36,222 bases of DNA, taken from positions 1-36,222 of the forward strand of contig JANYHF010000054.1 in assembly GCA_025359185.1 (NCBI GenBank), read 5' to 3'. Made by a program: the position numbers and the translations under genes. Below are positions 17,781 through 26,604 of this stretch, one piece after another; position 1 is the stretch's first letter; each line of letters starts with the position of its first letter. Below the pieces are notes generated by a model that was not told the DNA's origin, searched no databases, and saw only the letters and a list, made by a program, of their open reading frames with translations. The stretch is from Hyphomicrobiaceae bacterium. GTDB taxonomy: Bacteria > Pseudomonadota > Alphaproteobacteria > Rhizobiales > Hyphomicrobiaceae.

Positions 17781-18473
17781 ATGCTGACCTCCCACCTCAA
17801 CCGGCTGCAAGCGGACATCACCGCCCGCCGCCCCGTCGCGGTTCTGACAACGCTAGCCACCGGCGCGCAGCAGCTCATCCATCCCGGTGATCCGTTGCCG
17901 GACGAACTTGCGGCACTGCTGGCGGATGCAGTGCGTAAGGACAAATCGCAGGTGGTGCAGACGGCGGCGGGGGAGGTGTTCATCAATGTGTACAATCCGG
18001 CACTGCGGATGGTGATGATCGGTGCCGTGCATATCTCGCAGGCGTTGATCCCGATGGCCAGGGCGGCAGGCTATGATGTAATGGTGGTTGATCCGCGCAC
18101 AGCGTTTGCGTCTGGTGAACGATTTGAGGGCGTGACGCTGGATGCGCGCTGGCCGGACGAGGCGTTGCCCGGCATCGCGCTCGACCGGCGCACGGCGTTT
18201 CTCGCGCTCACCCACGACCCCAAGATCGACGACCCGGCCTTGTTGCTCGCGCTCGCCTCGGACTGCTTCTATATCGGCGCGCTGGGCTCTACCCGCACCC
18301 ACGCCAAGCGGCGCGAAAGACTAATGTCGGCGGGCATCGCGGCGGACACATTCGATCGCATCCGCGCGCCCATCGGCCACGACATCGGCGCCATCGGCGC
18401 GCCCGAAATCGCCATCTCGATCATGGCCGAGGTGACGGCGCACTTGCGGGGTAAGGACGTCAGGCGGTCATGA
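17781..18473 (+). CDS. XdhC Rossmann domain protein
   Basis: A 230-residue protein holding the C-terminal Rossmann fold of XdhC. After an N-terminal segment (RPVAVLTTLATGAQQLIHPGD, also XdhC-like) comes a nucleotide-fold stretch VMIGAVHISQALIPMARAAGYDVMVVDPR and the conserved core FYIGALGSTRTHAKRRERL. The PxGxDIGAxxAPEIAISIMAE end is diagnostic of XdhC. With the preceding 104-residue protein it forms a complete XdhC complement for molybdenum cofactor insertion. It overlaps the following MoeA/MobA-like gene by four bases (ATGA), a sign of translational coupling. Confidence 0.87.
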   Translation: MLTSHLNRLQADITARRPVAVLTTLATGAQQLIHPGDPLPDELAALLADAVRKDKSQVVQTAAGEVFINVYNPALRMVMIGAVHISQALIPMARAAGYDVMVVDPRTAFASGERFEGVTLDARWPDEALPGIALDRRTAFLALTHDPKIDDPALLLALASDCFYIGALGSTRTHAKRRERLMSAGIAADTFDRIRAPIGHDIGAIGAPEIAISIMAEVTAHLRGKDVRRS

Positions 18474-20137
18474 AATTCCGGACGGTTCCGCTCAGCGAGG
18501 CCGAGGGCGCGATCCTGGCCCATTCCGTGGTTCTGCCTGGCGTCACGTTCAAGAAGGGGCGCAGGCTGATCGCCGCCGATGTTGCAGCGCTTAAAGAAGC
18601 GGGGCCGTCAGACGTCATGGTCGCCCAACTCGGGCCGGACGATGTGCCCGAGGACGAAGCTGCCGGCCGCATCGCCCGCGCCGCTGCCGGAACCAACGTG
18701 CAAGTGGGAGCCGCCTTCACCGGCCGCGCCAATCTCTACGCCACGACGCCCGGTATCGCGACCCTCAGCCCCGAGAGCATCATCGCCCTCAACAGCATCG
18801 ACGAGGGCCTAACGCTTGCAACCGTGCCCCCCTTCGAGCGGGTCGCAGCGCGCCAGATGCTGGCGACGGTGAAGATTATTCCGTTCGCGTTGCCCGAGCG
18901 CGTGGTGGCCGGGGCCGAGGCGCTGCTACGAGCGAACGACCCAAAAATCAGCGTCGCGGCTTTTCGCGCAGCTACGGCAGGACTTGTGCTGACGGCATTG
19001 CCCGGCACCAAGCCGTCCGTCTTGGAAAAACGCCGCCAATCCGTCGCCATCCGGCTCGCGGCCAACGGAAGCAGCCTCGGCCCCGTCGTCACCTGCGATC
19101 ACACGATTGAGGCCGTCGCCCGGGCAATCACGAGCCTACGAACAGCCGGTACTGATCCCATCCTGGTCTTTGGCGCCTCCGCCATCGTTGACCGGGACGA
19201 TGTCATCCCGGCCGCCGTCAAAGCGGCTGGCGGCGAGGTCGTGCACGTCGGAATGCCCGTCGATCCCGGCAATTTGCTGATGCTCGGCCGCCTCGGCGGC
19301 GCGGACGTGATCGGCGTGCCGAGCTGCGCCGCCTCGCCAAAGGTCAACGGCTTTGACTGGGTGCTGCAACGGCTGCTGGCGGGCCTCAAGGTCGGCCGCA
19401 GGGAGATCATCGCCATGGCACCCGGTGGCTTGCTCAAGGAGATCGCCACCCGCCCGCAACCGCGCGACGGCACCCCCGATGACCGCGCTGAGCCGCGCAT
19501 CGCCGCCGTCGTGCTGGCCGCCGGCCGGTCCACGCGCATGGGGCCGCGCAACAAGTTGTTGGAAGATTTGGGCGGCGTGCCGATGGTGCGCCATGCCGTC
19601 CTGACGGCGCTGGCCAGCCGCGCGCGGCCCGTGCTCGTGGTCACAGGTCATCAGCAGGCGGAGGTTGCCGCGGCGCTCTCAGGCCTCGACGTACAGCTCA
19701 CGCATAATCCGCATTATGCCGAAGGCCTCAGCACCTCGCTCGCGGCCGGCATCGCAGCGCTGCCGCCAAACCTGGATGGTGCCCTGATCGCGCTGGGTGA
19801 CATGCCCGGTGTGCGCCCCGAGCACCTCGACCGGCTGATTGCCTCGTTCGCCCCCAAAGAGGGCCGCGCCATCTGCATCGCCATGCACGAGGGAAAGCGT
19901 GGCAACCCTGTCCTGTTCGCCGCCGCGTTTTTCCCTGAGCTGACAGCCATCGCCGGCGACACCGGCGCGCGCCATATCATCGGCCAGCACCAAGAGCTGA
20001 TCGCCGAAATCGAGATCGGCAGCCCCGCCGTGCTCATGGACGTGGATACGCCCGAGGCGCTGGCCAAATTGCGGTCAGATCAGCCCGGCACCATCCCCGT
20101 CGGGTCATCGACGCGGCGCGATTTGCCATCGAAGTAA
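18470..20137 (+). CDS. Molybdopterin-binding / MobA-like nucleotidyltransferase fusion
   Basis: A 555-residue two-domain fusion. Residues 1-335 are a MoeA-type molybdopterin-binding domain (AEGAILAHS at 11-19, GMPVDPGNLLMLG at 261-273, IGVPSCAASPK at 281-291). Residues 343-540 are a MobA/MocA-type nucleotidyltransferase with the LAAGRSTRMG motif at 349-358, the acceptor loop NKLLEDLGGVPMVRH and LGDMPGV. Such fusions may attach CMP or GMP to molybdopterin, MocA giving the cytosine dinucleotide form used by xanthine oxidase-family enzymes. That fits the XdhC and CoxE neighbours. The 3' 58 bp overlap the convergent bactofilin gene. Confidence 0.88.
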   Translation: MKFRTVPLSEAEGAILAHSVVLPGVTFKKGRRLIAADVAALKEAGPSDVMVAQLGPDDVPEDEAAGRIARAAAGTNVQVGAAFTGRANLYATTPGIATLSPESIIALNSIDEGLTLATVPPFERVAARQMLATVKIIPFALPERVVAGAEALLRANDPKISVAAFRAATAGLVLTALPGTKPSVLEKRRQSVAIRLAANGSSLGPVVTCDHTIEAVARAITSLRTAGTDPILVFGASAIVDRDDVIPAAVKAAGGEVVHVGMPVDPGNLLMLGRLGGADVIGVPSCAASPKVNGFDWVLQRLLAGLKVGRREIIAMAPGGLLKEIATRPQPRDGTPDDRAEPRIAAVVLAAGRSTRMGPRNKLLEDLGGVPMVRHAVLTALASRARPVLVVTGHQQAEVAAALSGLDVQLTHNPHYAEGLSTSLAAGIAALPPNLDGALIALGDMPGVRPEHLDRLIASFAPKEGRAICIAMHEGKRGNPVLFAAAFFPELTAIAGDTGARHIIGQHQELIAEIEIGSPAVLMDVDTPEALAKLRSDQPGTIPVGSSTRRDLPSK

Positions 20138-20508
20138 CTGTCGGGTTCGAGTTGTAGATGCTGATGATAGATCTCAGCCTCGACCGAACAGCCCGGCCGA
20201 AGGATCAACGTGTTGGCGTAGATGCTGCCATCGACCACGGTTCCGTACACGGTCACTCGCTCGGCCACAATCCGTCCGCGAACATGCCCGGCCTTGGTCA
20301 CGTCCAGCTCCGTGCAGCGGATCTCGCCATCGACGGTGCCCTCCAGCCGCACGCGTGCATCGATGTAAACCGAGCCGGCAATATCCACCTCCGGCCCCAG
20401 CACGATCAGATCGCTATGGGCAGGCCCCTCGATTAGCGGCAGATCAGCCAGCGGCGGCGGCTTGCGCACGCGGTTGGCCTTTTTCCGGCTTGCACTCATA
20501 CTGGCCAT
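20080..20508 (-). CDS. Bactofilin (polymer-forming cytoskeletal protein)
   Basis: A 142-residue protein with the right-handed beta-helix repeats of bactofilins (DUF583): VDIAGSVYIDARVRLEGTVDGEIRCTELDVTKAGHVRGRIVAERVTVYGTV and on to residue ~125. The pattern of hydrophobic and glycine residues every six positions is clear. Bactofilins self-assemble without nucleotides into membrane-associated filaments that position cell-wall or stalk machinery. The N-terminal ~30 residues are basic and Pro-rich, the C-terminal tail short. No membrane anchor is visible. Its last 58 bp overlap the end of the nucleotidyltransferase gene on the other strand. It is divergent from soxB across 183 bp. Confidence 0.85.
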   Translation of the reverse strand: MASMSASRKKANRVRKPPPLADLPLIEGPAHSDLIVLGPEVDIAGSVYIDARVRLEGTVDGEIRCTELDVTKAGHVRGRIVAERVTVYGTVVDGSIYANTLILRPGCSVEAEIYHQHLQLEPDSYFDGKSRRVDDPTGMVPG

Positions 20509-20583
20509 GCACTCAACTCACGGGAAACTTGTGTTGTGACCCAATCATAGCAAGGGCTCCGCCCAGCCGATAGAGGGACAATC

Positions 20584-20649
20584 ATGGCTCATTTGTTTCA
20601 TTTGCCATCAACATATGGACTGAATGTTTCAACTCTGCTACATCAATGA
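20584..20649 (+). CDS. Possible 21-codon leader upstream of soxB
   Basis: A short open frame starting ATG at 20584 encodes MAHLFHLPSTYGLNVSTLLHQ and stops at 20647-20649, 42 bp before soxB. AGAGGGA lies six bases upstream of the ATG, a better ribosome site than soxB itself has. It may be a leader peptide or simply chance. No conserved motif is seen. Confidence 0.2.
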   Translation: MAHLFHLPSTYGLNVSTLLHQ

Positions 20650-20691
20650 TGCTGATGGATGCGCTCGGTTCCCCATGATGGCCCACCAACG

Positions 20692-21948
20692 ATGACCCAG
20701 TATTCCGCCCTAGCCGTCCTGCGCAATGCCTTGTCTGGCAACACCGGCTGGACCCGCGCCTGGCGCGATCCGGAACCGAAGCCCGCGTATGACGTGGTCA
20801 TTATCGGCTCAGGGCATGGCGTGGCCACGGCCTATTACCTCGCCAAAGAGCATGGCATCCGCAATATCGCGGTGCTGGACAAGGGGTGGCTGGGCGGCGG
20901 CAATATCGGGCGCAATACGACGATCATCCGTTCGAACTATATGCTCGACGGCAATACGCAGTTCTATGAGTGGTCGATGAAGCTATGGGAGGGTCTCAGC
21001 CACGAGATCAACTTCAACACTATGGTCTCGCATCGGGGTCTCTACAATCTGGCGCACACGCCCGGTCAGTGGGACCAGATGGCGCGTCGCGGCAACATCA
21101 TGCGGCTGAACGGGATCGATGCCGAGCTGTTTACGTTGCCCGAGTTGAAGCGCCGGGTGCGGTATTTGGATTATTCGCCCACGGCGCGGTTCCCGATTTA
21201 TGGAGCGCTGCATCAGCCGCGGGCGGGCACAGTGCGGCATGATGCAGTCGCTTGGGGCTATGCGCGGGCGGCCGACAAGCTCGGCGTCGATATCATCCAG
21301 AACTGCGAGGTGACGGGGTTTTTGCGCGATACGGCAGGGCGCGTGACGGGCGTCAGCACCACGCGGGGTGACATCGGCGCAGGCAAGGTCGGCATGGCGG
21401 TGGCGGGGAACTCTTCGCTGCTGGCCGACAAAGTTGGCCTGAAGCTGCCCATCGAAAGCCATGTCCTGCAGGCGTTCGTCAGTGAACCTATCAAACCGCT
21501 TGTCGATCACGTCATAACCTTTGGCGCCGGCCACTTCTATGTCAGCCAGTCGGACAAGGGCGGCCTTGTCTTCGGCGGCGACCTCGATGGCTACAATTCC
21601 TATGCCCAGCGCGGTAACCTGCCGACGGTTGAGCACGTCGTCACCGAGGGCAAAACCCTCATTCCACAGATTGCGCGGGTGAAACTGGTGCGCAGCTGGG
21701 GCGGCATCATGGATATGTCGATGGATGGCTCACCGATCATCTGCAAGAGCCCCATCGATGGCCTCTATCTCAACGCCGGCTGGTGCTATGGCGGCTTCAA
21801 GGCGACGCCCGCGTCCGGCTGGTGCTTCGCCTGGACCATAGCCAAAGACGTGCCGCATGAGTTCAACGCCAAGTTCACATTAGACCGGTTCCGGCGCGGC
21901 GTGCCCATCGATGAAAAGGGGCAAGGGCCGGTGCCGGGGTGGCATTAA
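20692..21948 (+). CDS. soxB: Sarcosine oxidase beta subunit
   Basis: FAD-containing subunit of heterotetrameric sarcosine oxidase, where sarcosine is oxidised; it also carries the covalent FMN in the characterised enzymes. The 418-residue protein has the dinucleotide fold VVIIGSGHGVATAYYLAKEHG at 35-55, the flavin loop LDKGWLGGGNIGRNTTIIRSNY and the late GGDLDGYNSY and WGGIMDMSMDGSPII segments of the SoxB family. Length matches characterised SoxB proteins. The ATG at 20692 gives the family N-terminus MTQYSALxxLRNAL; upstream in-frame codons have no family counterpart. First gene of soxBDAG. Confidence 0.95.
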   Translation: MTQYSALAVLRNALSGNTGWTRAWRDPEPKPAYDVVIIGSGHGVATAYYLAKEHGIRNIAVLDKGWLGGGNIGRNTTIIRSNYMLDGNTQFYEWSMKLWEGLSHEINFNTMVSHRGLYNLAHTPGQWDQMARRGNIMRLNGIDAELFTLPELKRRVRYLDYSPTARFPIYGALHQPRAGTVRHDAVAWGYARAADKLGVDIIQNCEVTGFLRDTAGRVTGVSTTRGDIGAGKVGMAVAGNSSLLADKVGLKLPIESHVLQAFVSEPIKPLVDHVITFGAGHFYVSQSDKGGLVFGGDLDGYNSYAQRGNLPTVEHVVTEGKTLIPQIARVKLVRSWGGIMDMSMDGSPIICKSPIDGLYLNAGWCYGGFKATPASGWCFAWTIAKDVPHEFNAKFTLDRFRRGVPIDEKGQGPVPGWH

Positions 21949-22026
21949 AAATAGGCAGCGGACAACAGGCAGCCGGCAGATGGACCTGCTGCCCGTTACC
22001 CGCTGCCTGAATGAGGAGATCGATAC

Positions 22027-22305
22027 TTGCGAATAAATTGCCCTCACTGCGGCCCCCGCGACAGCGCCGAGTACACGTACTACGGCGATGCCTCGCGCGT
22101 GCGTCCGTCGCTGACCGATACCGGCGTCGAGCACTGGCACGCCTATGTGCACGAGCGCAACAACGTGAAGGGGCCGATGCAAGAGTTCTGGCACCACTTG
22201 CACGGCTGCCGGCAATGGCTGGTGGTGACGCGCAATACCGCGACCCATGAGATCGGGGCGGTGAGATTCGCCAAGAGCCCGGTGTCAGACACCGCTGGTG
22301 CCTGA
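22027..22305 (+). CDS. soxD: Sarcosine oxidase delta subunit
   Basis: Small zinc-binding subunit of heterotetrameric sarcosine oxidase, 92 residues. The zinc ligands are visible as C5 and C8 in MRINCPHCG and H59 with C61 in HLHGCRQW, the normal set. The start is TTG at 22027; it is strongly supported by GAGGAGAT eight bases upstream and by the absence of any ATG that would keep the first two cysteines. It ends before soxA's ATG at 22331. The gap to soxB is 78 bp, so the operon order soxB-soxD-soxA-soxG is standard. Confidence 0.93.
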   Translation: MRINCPHCGPRDSAEYTYYGDASRVRPSLTDTGVEHWHAYVHERNNVKGPMQEFWHHLHGCRQWLVVTRNTATHEIGAVRFAKSPVSDTAGA

Positions 22306-22330
22306 CACCCAGTCCTCACGGAAAGTAAAC

Positions 22331-25300
22331 ATGAGCACACAATCCTTCCGGCACACCAGCGGCGGCCGCATCGACCGCACACAGACGCTCCGCTTCACCT
22401 TTGATGGCAAGGCATATACGGGCGTTGCCGGTGACACGTTGGCGTCGGCACTGTTGGCCAACGGCGTCAAGCTCGTCGGCCGCAGTTTCAAGTATCACCG
22501 GCCGCGCGGCATCGTTTCGGCGGGCGTCGAGGAGCCGACGGGCTTGGTCACGCTGCGCTCGGGCGGGCGGCGCGAACCGAATGTGCCCGCGACCATGGCG
22601 GAGTTGTATGAGGGCCTTGAAGCCCGCAGCCAGAACGCTTGGCCGTCACTGGCCTTCGACATGCTGGCCGTGAACGGATTGGTGAAACCGCTGCTGGCGG
22701 CAGGTTTCTACTACAAGACCTTCATGGGTCCGTTCCAGAAATCCTGGATGTGGTACGAGCCGGTTATCCGGCGGGCGGCGGGTCTGGGCGTTGCCGCGAG
22801 CGAGCGCGACCCGGACCGGTACGAAAAGATCAATGCGTTTGCCGATGTTCTGGTGGTTGGCGGCGGTCCGGCCGGGCTGGCGGCAGCGCTGGCGGCGGGC
22901 CGTACCGGAGCGCGCGTGACGCTGGCCGAGCAGATGCCGTCACTGGGTGGGGCGTTGCTCAATGAACCGGCAGGCGGCGCGCCGGACAACTGGATTTCGT
23001 CCGTAGTTGCCGAATTGCGCGCATTGCCTAACGTCATCATCCTCACCCGCACCACCGTGTTCGGCGCTTACGACGGTGGCACCTTTGGATTGGTCGAGCG
23101 CGTCGCCGACCATAAGATCGAACCCGACGCGGGCGAACCGCGCCAGCGCTACATCGTCCTGCGGGCGGGCCAAGCGGTGATCGCTGCGGGTGCGATCGAA
23201 CGGCCCATTCCCTTCGGCAACAACGATCGGCCCGGCGTCATGCTGGCATCGGCCGCGCGCGCCTATCTCAATCGCTTTGCCGTGCTGCCCGGCCGCAAGA
23301 TTGTGCTGTTCACGAACAATGACGGTGCCTATGCCACTGCATTCGATCTGAAAGCAGCGGGCGCGGCTGTGACCGTGATCGATGCGCGGGTTGATGGCGG
23401 AGCGATTGCGAGCCAAGCAGCCCAGCAAGCTATCGAAGTCATCGTGGGCCACGCCGTCGTCGAAACCCATGGCTCGCCACTCGTTCAAGGCGTCGCCCTC
23501 TCGCCTTACGACATCGCCACCGGCCAATGCGACAATGGTTTCCGGCGCCTGGCCTGCGATCTCGTCGCCGTTTCGGGCGGCTACGACCCACAGGTGCATC
23601 TGGCGACACAGCGTGGGCCGAAAGCTGTTTGGGACGCTAAGCGCGCCTGCTTTGTGCCGGGCGTGGCACCCGACATTCAATCACAAGCGGGCGCCTGCAA
23701 GGGCAGCTTTGCAACGGCTGACTGCATTCGTGAGGGCTTTGCCGCAGGGGCGGCGGCTGCGCAGAAGGCGGGCGCTACCGGCAAGCCCGGCGAACTGCGC
23801 GTGCCCGATGCACTCACCGCGAACGACGGCAGCGCCACTTTCGTGCCCGCGTGGGACGTGATCCCGCCCAAGGGCCTACGCGAGAAAAAGCGCTTTATCG
23901 ACTTGCAAAATGACGTGTCGGTCTCGGATGTGAAGCTCGCGCATCTGGAGGGGTACGTCTCGGTCGAGCACTTAAAGCGCTACACCACGCTGGGCATGGC
24001 GACGGAGCAGGGCAAGCTCTCCAACGTGATTGCGCTCGCTCAAATGGCCAAGCTGCGCGGCATCGATATTCCGCAGGTTGGCACCACCGGCTTCCGCTCG
24101 CCGTACACGTCGGTTTCGCTTGCCGCCATCGCTGGGCATGAGACAGACATGCATCTGCGCCCCGTCCGCCGCACACCGTTCCACCGCTGGAATGAGCAGC
24201 AGGCTTGCGTGTTTATCGACGCGGGGCTGTGGAAGCGGCCCTGGTTCTATCCGCGCTCGGGCGAGGACGTGAATTTAGCCTACCGGCGCGAGACAAGGCA
24301 GGTGCGCGAGACGGTGGGCATGGTCGATGTGTCCACGCTAGGCAAGATCGACGTGCAGGGGCCGGACGCGGCGGAATTCCTCAACCGGGTTTATGTCAAC
24401 GGCTGGAAGTCGCTGGAGGTGGGCAAGGCGCGCTATGGCCTGATGCTGCGCGATGATGGCTATGTGCTCGATGATGGCACCACCTCGCGATTGTCCGAGC
24501 ACCACTATTTTCTCACGACCACCACGGCCGAGGCCGCCAAGGTGATGTCGCATCTCGAATGGCTGCTGCAAACGGCCTGGCCGGATCTGCGCGTGCACGT
24601 TACATCGGTCACAGATCAATGGGGCGGCGTCGCCCTCGCCGGGCCGAACGCCAAGAAGCTGCTCGCCGACGCCATCAAAGACATCGATTTCTCAAACGAG
24701 ACATTCCCTTACATGGGCGTTCGCCAAGGGCACATGGGCGACATTCCCGTCCGTGTGCATCGCTTGTCATTTTCAGGCGAACTCGCCTATGAAGTGTTCT
24801 GCCCGGCAGGCTTTGCCGAAGCCATGGCGGAGTTTCTCCGGGACTTCGGCAAGCGGCACAGTCTCATTCTCTACGGTGTCGAGGCGCTTGGCGCACTGCG
24901 CATCGAGAAGGGCCACATTGCGGGTGGCGAGATCGATGGGCGGCATACACTGGAAGATCTGCGCATGGAGAAGATGGCCTCGAAAGCCAAGCCCTATGTG
25001 GGTTCCGTTCTGCGCATACGGCCCGAGATGACCAGCGACGACCGGCCCCGGCTGGTGGGCTTGAAGCCTGTCGATAAAGCAGCGCGCATAAAACCAGGCA
25101 TGATCCTGCAACCGCATAATGGTCCGTACAAGGGACATGGACTGGGTCATGTCAGCTCGACGACCTACAGCCCGGCGCTCGGCCACTCGATTGCACTAGG
25201 CTTTGTCATCGGCGGCGCAAGCATGGAAGGCCGCATCATCGATGCTGTTTACCCGCTCAAAGGCGATATCGTCATGGTGGAAGTGGTCCCGCCGCATATG

Positions 25301-25333
25301 TTCGATCCGGAAGGAGACCGCCTGCATGGTTGA
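22331..25333 (+). CDS. soxA: Sarcosine oxidase alpha subunit
   Basis: Largest subunit, 1000 residues, which binds NAD and passes the methylene group to tetrahydrofolate. An N-terminal segment resembling a ferredoxin-like fold (residues 20-100) is followed by the dinucleotide motif DVLVVGGGPAGLAAALAAG at 172-190 and further oxidoreductase modules. The C-terminal ~370 residues are an aminomethyltransferase/GcvT-like folate domain (MVDVSTLGKIDVQGPDAAEFLNRVYVN and, late, GVEALGALRIEKGHIAGGEIDG). The family layout is complete. GGAAAG precedes the ATG at 22331. The stop overlaps soxG by eight bases. Confidence 0.95.
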   Translation: MSTQSFRHTSGGRIDRTQTLRFTFDGKAYTGVAGDTLASALLANGVKLVGRSFKYHRPRGIVSAGVEEPTGLVTLRSGGRREPNVPATMAELYEGLEARSQNAWPSLAFDMLAVNGLVKPLLAAGFYYKTFMGPFQKSWMWYEPVIRRAAGLGVAASERDPDRYEKINAFADVLVVGGGPAGLAAALAAGRTGARVTLAEQMPSLGGALLNEPAGGAPDNWISSVVAELRALPNVIILTRTTVFGAYDGGTFGLVERVADHKIEPDAGEPRQRYIVLRAGQAVIAAGAIERPIPFGNNDRPGVMLASAARAYLNRFAVLPGRKIVLFTNNDGAYATAFDLKAAGAAVTVIDARVDGGAIASQAAQQAIEVIVGHAVVETHGSPLVQGVALSPYDIATGQCDNGFRRLACDLVAVSGGYDPQVHLATQRGPKAVWDAKRACFVPGVAPDIQSQAGACKGSFATADCIREGFAAGAAAAQKAGATGKPGELRVPDALTANDGSATFVPAWDVIPPKGLREKKRFIDLQNDVSVSDVKLAHLEGYVSVEHLKRYTTLGMATEQGKLSNVIALAQMAKLRGIDIPQVGTTGFRSPYTSVSLAAIAGHETDMHLRPVRRTPFHRWNEQQACVFIDAGLWKRPWFYPRSGEDVNLAYRRETRQVRETVGMVDVSTLGKIDVQGPDAAEFLNRVYVNGWKSLEVGKARYGLMLRDDGYVLDDGTTSRLSEHHYFLTTTTAEAAKVMSHLEWLLQTAWPDLRVHVTSVTDQWGGVALAGPNAKKLLADAIKDIDFSNETFPYMGVRQGHMGDIPVRVHRLSFSGELAYEVFCPAGFAEAMAEFLRDFGKRHSLILYGVEALGALRIEKGHIAGGEIDGRHTLEDLRMEKMASKAKPYVGSVLRIRPEMTSDDRPRLVGLKPVDKAARIKPGMILQPHNGPYKGHGLGHVSSTTYSPALGHSIALGFVIGGASMEGRIIDAVYPLKGDIVMVEVVPPHMFDPEGDRLHG

Positions 25334-25931
25334 GGTGATTTCAGCGCTGGCAGGCCATGCCCGGACCGGCCGCCACGGCGTCGAACGCAAGGGCGCGGGG
25401 GTGATCTTTCGCGACGTGCCGGGCCGCGATCTGGTGCAGGTGGCCTGGTGGCCTGATACGGGGCCGGCGGTGCGGGCGGTGCTCGCCAAGCAGCTGGACG
25501 TTGCGATGAGCGACACGCCCCGGCGTGTCAGCGAAAGCGGTCAAACCACGGTGTTTCCGGTTGCGCCGGACAAGCTGTGGATCGCCGCGCCGATGGCGGT
25601 AGGGCTGCACGCCAAGCTGTCGATTGCCCTGCCGGTGGCGCAGGGCGTTGTCACTGAGCTTGGCCATTCGCGCACCGTGATCCGCATCAGCGGCCCCTCG
25701 ACGCGCGAGGTGCTGGCTCGCAGCTTCGCCATCGATCTGCACCCGTCCGTCTTCCCGCCGGGCAGCTTTGCGTCTTCCAGTATGCACCATATCGGCGCCA
25801 TGCTGCATTACGTCCGCGATCTCGGCGGCGCGCCGGTGTTCGATGTGTATCTGCTGCGCACTTTCGCGCTGTCGCTATTCGAGGGGTTGTGCGAGAACGC
25901 GGATGGGTTTGGGTATACGGTGGAGGGGTAA
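25326..25931 (+). CDS. soxG: Sarcosine oxidase gamma subunit
   Basis: Gamma subunit of heterotetrameric sarcosine oxidase, 201 residues, structurally related to the GcvT fold but catalytically inert and used for assembly. Seen here are the SoxG segments VTELGHSRTVIRISGPSTREVLARSFAIDLHPSVFPPGSFASSSMHHIGAMLHYV and the C-terminal FALSLFEGLCENADGFGY. The ATG at 25326 has GGAAGGAGA upstream and overlaps the end of soxA by 8 bp, which suggests translational coupling. A long hairpin just past the stop probably ends the operon. Confidence 0.93.
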   Translation: MVEVISALAGHARTGRHGVERKGAGVIFRDVPGRDLVQVAWWPDTGPAVRAVLAKQLDVAMSDTPRRVSESGQTTVFPVAPDKLWIAAPMAVGLHAKLSIALPVAQGVVTELGHSRTVIRISGPSTREVLARSFAIDLHPSVFPPGSFASSSMHHIGAMLHYVRDLGGAPVFDVYLLRTFALSLFEGLCENADGFGYTVEG

Positions 25932-25938
25932 AGCCTTG

Positions 25939-26010
25939 GGTGGCGCTGAGCCTTCGCGAAGCCCACCATTTGGATGAAACGGTGGACTTCGCGACGACGC
26001 TCAGCACCAC
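25939..26010. repeat. Long hairpin, likely terminator and interspersed repeat
   Basis: Two ~30-base arms, 25939-25967 and 25981-26010, are near-perfect inverted copies carrying GCTGAGC and TCGCGAAG blocks, with a 13-base spacer. It sits between soxG and the convergent LuxR gene and could stop transcription from both. From memory, TTCG-rich hairpins with GCTCAGCACC belong to a repeat type spread widely in alphaproteobacterial genomes. Confidence 0.65.
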
Positions 26011-26011
26011 G

Positions 26012-26599
26012 CTATAACATCAACAGACCTTGCCGCACACCTTGCGCGACGGCGTCGGTGCGGGTGGTAGCGTCGAGTTTGTCCAGGATCGAGGCAACGT
26101 GGAATTTTGCGGTGTGGACGGAAATATCGAGCCGCCGGGCGATCATCTTGTTGGTGGCGCCTTCCGATAGCAGCGAGAGCACGGAGTCCTCGCGCGGTGT
26201 CAGCGATGGGCCGTCCGGACGCGCTATCAGCGGCTCGCGAACATCGTCCGCCAGCAGCGACTGCAACAGCGCTTGTGGCACCACGGCGTGGCCCTGACGT
26301 AGCGCCTCCACCGCAGCTGACAACGCTTCACGGTCCACGTTGAGGCCAACGACGCCTGCCGCCCCATCTTGCAAAACGGCCAATTGTAGTGCCGGATCGG
26401 CGACGCCAAGCCAAACCGGCGGCCCCTCATGCTCATCGATGGCAATCAACGCGGGTTCACCCTGCAGCGAGGGCAACAAGCGCAGCCCTGGCAGCCGGGC
26501 GACCAGCTTGGCCAGCCGGCTGCCCGCAACCTCGGGACTGCTCGGCTCATCAGGCACGATAACGTCAGGTTCGATCAGCATGTCAGGGACCACATCCAT
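26012..26599 (-). CDS. LuxR-type regulator with truncated pseudo-receiver
   Basis: A 195-residue DNA-binding regulator. The C-terminal 65 residues are a canonical LuxR helix-turn-helix (LTPREDSVLSLLSEGATNKMIARRLDISVHTAKFHVASILDKL). The N-terminal ~125 residues resemble the rear part of a response-regulator receiver (VLQDGAAGVVGLNVDREALSAAVEAL). The first beta strand with the acidic pair is missing, and no convincing phosphoacceptor aspartate aligns. It is therefore unlikely to be switched by ordinary phosphorylation. It begins five bases after the end of the HtrA-like gene, so the two are one unit. Target genes are unknown. Confidence 0.8.
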   Translation of the reverse strand: MDVVPDMLIEPDVIVPDEPSSPEVAGSRLAKLVARLPGLRLLPSLQGEPALIAIDEHEGPPVWLGVADPALQLAVLQDGAAGVVGLNVDREALSAAVEALRQGHAVVPQALLQSLLADDVREPLIARPDGPSLTPREDSVLSLLSEGATNKMIARRLDISVHTAKFHVASILDKLDATTRTDAVAQGVRQGLLML

Positions 26600-26604
26600 G
26601 ATAA

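Noticed and set aside
20509-20691. Glycine riboswitch ahead of soxB
   Set aside because: No conserved glycine aptamer core or tandem aptamer layout is visible.
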